64,000 nt of DNA from assembly GCA_021498095.1 (NCBI GenBank), contig JAIZWK010000001.1:1909666-1973665 (forward strand). The letters run 5' to 3'. Both the position numbers and the translations under genes were made by a program. Positions 59,829-64,000 of this stretch are shown one piece after another. The stretch comes from Candidatus Harpocratesius repetitus. GTDB lineage: Archaea > Asgardarchaeota > Lokiarchaeia > Sigyniarchaeales > Promethearchaeaceae. The notes below the pieces were generated by a model. That model was not told the DNA's origin. It ran no database searches and saw only the letters and a program-made list of their open reading frames with translations. Within the stretch, counting starts at the first letter, position 1. The number at the start of each line of letters is the position of its first letter.

Positions 59829-61073
59829 TTAGAAAATAATAAGTAAAGCAATCAAAATACCTAATCCACATAAAAATCCAACCAAAAATGCTCCAAACTT
59901 TGAAAATAAGAAATTCCTAACGATTGGAACCTTAAATTGGATCGCTTCATATGGACATAATTCAGTGCAACAATAACACGTAATGCATGCATTTCCATCC
60001 CAAATTGGTATATCTTTTCCAATTTCTATTCCATTAGGTGGTGTGAGTGCTTCTACAGGACAATTTTGCCAGCAAGTCCCACACAAACGACATTTCTCAG
60101 GTGATACCTGCCAACGAGATCGATAGAGAATTTTAGCTGCATAATTATGAATTTTCCGCGGAACCAATTTAAGAAGGCCGAGTGGTAATTTCTTTGGGGG
60201 TTTAAATTTTCGATAAACATGCTCAAGGGCTTCGCCTTTAATAATAAATTTTTCTAAATTTAAAGAGCCAATTCCTTTTTTGGCTCCATGTTCAAGATAT
60301 AAAACTTGGTTGTGATCTAATCCTGTAAGTTTACATACGAGGCGATCTAAAGCTAATCCATCATATCCCGCCAAAATAAGATTCCATTTAACTACATCAC
60401 CAGCTGCAGGACCAAATCCCTCCATAGCATAATATCCATCAATAACAGTTAATTGTGGTTTTACAACTGAATAGATATCGACTAAAGCTGCTGTAAATTC
60501 ATCTACTCTTGGAAAAAGTGTGTGCATTTTAGCTTTATTACCTAAAAGTACTGTTCCGAAAATATTCTTGATACAACATGTAAGTGTACATAATTCATGG
60601 GTTTTAATTTTAGGCAGATTTATTATAAGATCTGCTTCATCAATTAATGAACTGCTGATGAATTCGCTAAGTACTAAAGGACTTGGCACATGATAGGTTT
60701 TACGAGGAGATTTCTCAAAAGGAAAGCACTCCACTTCTTCTTTTTCGCAAATGGCTTTGATTCCGGAACCCCTCATTGCTTTTTCAGTCAAACCTGGATT
60801 TCTTCCACCAGAGCTGTCACAAACAATAATTCGCTCGGGAGAAAATTGTTTTACCCATCGAATGACTGCTTGTAAAACTAAAGGATGGGTAGTAACTGCT
60901 CTTTCAGGAGGTTTACCTGAAAGAATATTCGGTTTAATAAGAATTTTCATTCCTTTTTTAGGGAATAGTCGGGATGCATGAATATCTTCTAATGCTTTAA
61001 ATACAGCACTTTCAACATTTTCTTCCCGAATTCTTTGTAACGAGATTAAATCTCCATCTTTAGAATAATTCAT
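59829..61073 (-). CDS. DUF362-type iron-sulfur protein with ferredoxin domain and C-terminal TM
   Basis: ILIKPNILSGKPPERAVTTHPLVLQAVIRW..CDSSGG; CRLCGTCWQNCP and CITCYCCTELCP clusters. Confidence 0.92.
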   Translation of the reverse strand: MNYSKDGDLISLQRIREENVESAVFKALEDIHASRLFPKKGMKILIKPNILSGKPPERAVTTHPLVLQAVIRWVKQFSPERIIVCDSSGGRNPGLTEKAMRGSGIKAICEKEEVECFPFEKSPRKTYHVPSPLVLSEFISSSLIDEADLIINLPKIKTHELCTLTCCIKNIFGTVLLGNKAKMHTLFPRVDEFTAALVDIYSVVKPQLTVIDGYYAMEGFGPAAGDVVKWNLILAGYDGLALDRLVCKLTGLDHNQVLYLEHGAKKGIGSLNLEKFIIKGEALEHVYRKFKPPKKLPLGLLKLVPRKIHNYAAKILYRSRWQVSPEKCRLCGTCWQNCPVEALTPPNGIEIGKDIPIWDGNACITCYCCTELCPYEAIQFKVPIVRNFLFSKFGAFLVGFLCGLGILIALLIIF

Positions 61074-61211
61074 GAAATAACATATACTTTTTTTTGCAAA
61101 TAAATCTATTACTTATAATACAACTTAATCTGAATATTAAATGATTAAATACAAATATCAAAGAATTTTGTTCAATTCTTTCTGTTATTTGCTTTTTTCT
61201 CTTGGTTAGGC

Positions 61212-61841
61212 TTAATAATTTATTAAATGAGAAGTATCGTTGAATTTTCTCAAAGTATGTTGTTTATATTGATTTATCAGCAAATATGATAAACTGGCTG
61301 TTGAACTCCAAAAATGAGCCTTTTTTAGCAAAGATTCATCAAATTTTAGCCACCAAGCAACAATATATGCTAAAGTCCATCCATGAGTTACAATAATTAA
61401 ATTCTTTTCTTGTGAAGAAGTAATTTGCTCCATACATGCACAAACTCTATTAAAAAACTGTCTTCTAGATTCGCCTTCATTAAATTCTTGATAATCTAAA
61501 TCAAATATTTCCTTATTTTCGGGATTTCGATGCTGTTTTGCCCATTCTTTGGTTTTTCCAGCTGCAACTCCCGTATTTATTTCCCGTAGATTTTTTTCTA
61601 CAATAAATGATAAATTGAGATAATTTCCGATAATTTCAGCTGTTTGTAAAGCACGCTTTAGATCAGATGAAAAAATTTGAAAATTATTTGGATCTATTTC
61701 ATTTTTTAATCTTTTTCCGATGAGTATTGCTTGTTTTCTTCCTAATTCAGTTAAAGGAGTATCCGTCCATCCTCCACTTAATTCATTAACGTGATGTTCA
61801 GATTGACAGTGCTGAATTAAAATAATTTCATGCATAAGCAA
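61212..61841 (-). CDS. Histidine phosphatase (phosphoglycerate mutase-like) family protein
   Basis: ILIQHCQSEHHVNELSGGWTDTPLTELGRKQA; SSDLKRALQTAEII; VTHGWTLAYIV. Confidence 0.87.
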   Translation of the reverse strand: MLMHEIILIQHCQSEHHVNELSGGWTDTPLTELGRKQAILIGKRLKNEIDPNNFQIFSSDLKRALQTAEIIGNYLNLSFIVEKNLREINTGVAAGKTKEWAKQHRNPENKEIFDLDYQEFNEGESRRQFFNRVCACMEQITSSQEKNLIIVTHGWTLAYIVAWWLKFDESLLKKAHFWSSTASLSYLLINQYKQHTLRKFNDTSHLINY

Positions 61842-61900
61842 TTATATTTATTCATCGTTTTTTTAATTTATTTTTTTGCATTTTTATGCATGAATTGATT

Positions 61901-62794
61901 TTAAACCATCTCAAATTTTATCACATGAGGAATATATTTGGGAAACCTTGAAGAAAGTCTTTCTTTAATTAGATTTAGACGTTCCAAAGCGATTTTGCAA
62001 TATTTTTCTGAAATATCAATTCCAATAAATCTTCGGTTGAGCATATATGCCATTTTTGTTGTTGTTCCTGCACCATTTAGTGGATCTAATATTAAATCAC
62101 CTTCATTCGACCATGAAAGGATATGGTCTTTTGCTAATGCTTCAGGAAACAGCGCTGGATGTTCATAAGCAATAGCATCTGTTGTTGTATGCCCTCTACC
62201 TGTTTTATATCGCCATATGTTGAAACGCATTCCGTATTCATTTACTTTTATTCGTGTTGTATCATCTTTATGTGAAATTGTTCCATCTTTTTTCCTTCTT
62301 TTTTTTGAAAAAGTATATTGTGATTTATTTGGGCGATCTATTAATGGATTAAACGTTTTAGGTTTCCCTTTTGAGAAGACGAACATATATTCAAAAATCT
62401 GATGATAGCGAGTCTTGGAAGGAAATGCAAACCCACTTTTTTGATATATCATAGTATCATGTAATTTAAATCCCTTCGAAATAAAACCTAAAGCTTGTTT
62501 AAACGAGCTACCTGTTTCAGATCCATTTATTGTGCTATCTCCAATGATCCAAACTATAATACCCCCTGGTTTTATTACTCGAAACAATTCTTGGGCGAGA
62601 AGATCAAAATTAAAGTGAAATCCTTGATAATCACGTAAATTGTCGTAAGGTGGGCTCGTAATTGTAAGATCTATCGAATTTGACGAAATTTGTGGTAAAA
62701 CTTCGAGACAATTTGCGTTAATGATCGAATTAATCGGAATATGATTGTGGGGACTAATTTCTATAGAGTGATCTTGCTTTTTAAGATTATTCAT
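61901..62794 (-). CDS. Site-specific DNA methyltransferase (TSPPY motif)
   Basis: DLTITSPPYDNLRDYQG; DLILDPLNGAGTTTKMAYMLNRRFIGIDISEKYCKIA. Confidence 0.92.
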   Translation of the reverse strand: MNNLKKQDHSIEISPHNHIPINSIINANCLEVLPQISSNSIDLTITSPPYDNLRDYQGFHFNFDLLAQELFRVIKPGGIIVWIIGDSTINGSETGSSFKQALGFISKGFKLHDTMIYQKSGFAFPSKTRYHQIFEYMFVFSKGKPKTFNPLIDRPNKSQYTFSKKRRKKDGTISHKDDTTRIKVNEYGMRFNIWRYKTGRGHTTTDAIAYEHPALFPEALAKDHILSWSNEGDLILDPLNGAGTTTKMAYMLNRRFIGIDISEKYCKIALERLNLIKERLSSRFPKYIPHVIKFEMV

Positions 62795-63225
62795 TTCAAT
62801 CAGCTGGAATTTCCTTGCATAATTTATGGATTTCTTGATAAATAAAGCTTTTCAACTAAATTTAAGAGATTATTGGCACTATTTCATCCAATCGTCACAT
62901 ATTTTTAAATTTAAAAATTATTAAACATATTTACTACATATAGACTACATAATTTCTATATATGTTCTATCCATCTAAAATCATCTGTTTTCGGAATATT
63001 TTTGCGTACGAAAGAGATTCATGAAATATATTCAAAATAGCTATATGTCTTCACAATTTATCATCTGTTTTGCTGTGAATGTATTGCAAAGATAAGGAAA
63101 CTAACTTTTGCTTATTTGAGATCATACATCTCCTACTCGGAATGAAACAAAAAAGGTTTTAAAGGTTCTGATCAAAGTAATATTTGTATAAATGATTTTT
63201 TGATTAAATATCAATGATGATTACA

Positions 63226-64000
63226 AATGGGTAAGCTAATGAAAAGGTTTGTCAAACACATTATTCGTTATAACCCGTTGGACTATTTTATTCCGCGGTT
63301 GCGAGCATTTTATCGAAAATTGGGGATATTGGATTATTTAGACCGTCAGACATATTGGGTTTTATGGAAAATTGTTAGAATACTCAAACGAAAAGCGTTC
63401 CCAGGCGAAACTACAGGAATAGCGAATGTTCCCATGTCTGGTGCAGGAATATTTATTTCAAACCATAGCCATTTGTTCGACCCATTCTTATCTGCTTCTC
63501 AAGTTCACCGCCCGGTTCATTGGCTTTCAAAAATTGAGAATTTTTATACTCCTTTCTTCAGACCAATTTTACAAACTACGGGATGTATTCCAGTTCGAAG
63601 AGGTCAATCTGATCAAAATGCTATTCGATTAGTTAGACAAAAGTTAGAAAAAGGTCAAATGGTAGGAATCTTCCCAGAAGGAACTCGAACACGAACCGGC
63701 AAATTAGGTCGATTTCACACAGGTGCTGCACGAATGTGCTTAGAATACGGCATCCCTTACGTTCCATGTGTTGTTATTAATTCTTATAAATGTAAAATTG
63801 GTGATAAAATTGACGTACACATTGGAAAACCAAGATATCCTCCAAAAGGAATTGAAGTGAATTATGAAAATTCAAAGTGGTTTACCGATTTAATGCGTCA
63901 AGATATTGTAAGATTATTACAGAAATATGATGTAAATAAGACGATTGAAATTCCTGCTGCAATGTTAGAACCTCCTGTAATTCCTGCACAATTTAAGGAA
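63226..64000 (+). CDS. 1-acylglycerol-3-phosphate acyltransferase-like (PlsC) protein, truncated by window edge
   Basis: My translation from ATG at 63226 stays open to the edge: FISNHSHLFDPFL (NHx4D) and VGIFPEGTRTRTGKLGRFHTGAARM (FPEGTR); absent from the supplied ORF track. Confidence 0.92.

Noticed and set aside
63426-63632. 68-aa ORF listed in the track
   Set aside because: Out of frame within the much better supported PlsC reading frame starting at 63226.
1-64000. CRISPR arrays, toxin-antitoxin pairs, prophage or restriction-modification islands
   Set aside because: No regularly spaced palindromic repeats with spacers, no Cas, phage structural or restriction genes seen; the tandem repeats found have no unique spacers.

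Overview
AT-rich 64 kb window, gene-dense on both strands. It is best read as chromosome of an archaeon, plausibly Asgard/Promethearchaeota; this is inferred from a CCA-less intron-containing tRNA, a histone-fold-like protein, eukaryote-like PPP phosphatases, a Bax-inhibitor-1-like protein and many zinc-ribbon and coiled-coil proteins. Clear content: a three-subunit [FeFe]-hydrogenase operon (NuoE-, NuoF- and HydA-like) with a receiver-like protein downstream; an ECF transporter cassette (S-A-T); an overlapping Ser/Thr kinase-FHA / PPP phosphatase pair plus a second PPP phosphatase; GH38 alpha-mannosidase; tRNase Z; clostripain-type C11 peptidase; M19 dipeptidase; ZIP transporter; thioredoxin/CcdA pair; lipoamide dehydrogenase; acyl-CoA dehydrogenase; B12-radical SAM protein; DUF362 ferredoxin; an orphan TSPPY DNA methyltransferase; one IS4-like transposase; and a PlsC acyltransferase running off the right edge that the ORF track missed. 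Main second-look items: (1) a zinc-ribbon module apparently shared by the kinase and a phosphatase about 12 kb apart; (2) a tRNA-Arg(TCG) apparently interrupted in the T-loop by a ~32-nt intron; (3) a 1267-aa protein capped by zinc ribbons with a ~120-aa internal repeat; (4) two dispersed intergenic repeat families; (5) a beta-grasp (MoaD/ThiS/SAMP-like) protein ending GG-F; (6) a histone-fold-like protein lacking helix 3; (7) PlsC in an archaeal context. All family calls are from reading motifs, with no database search; identities quoted are by-eye counts.
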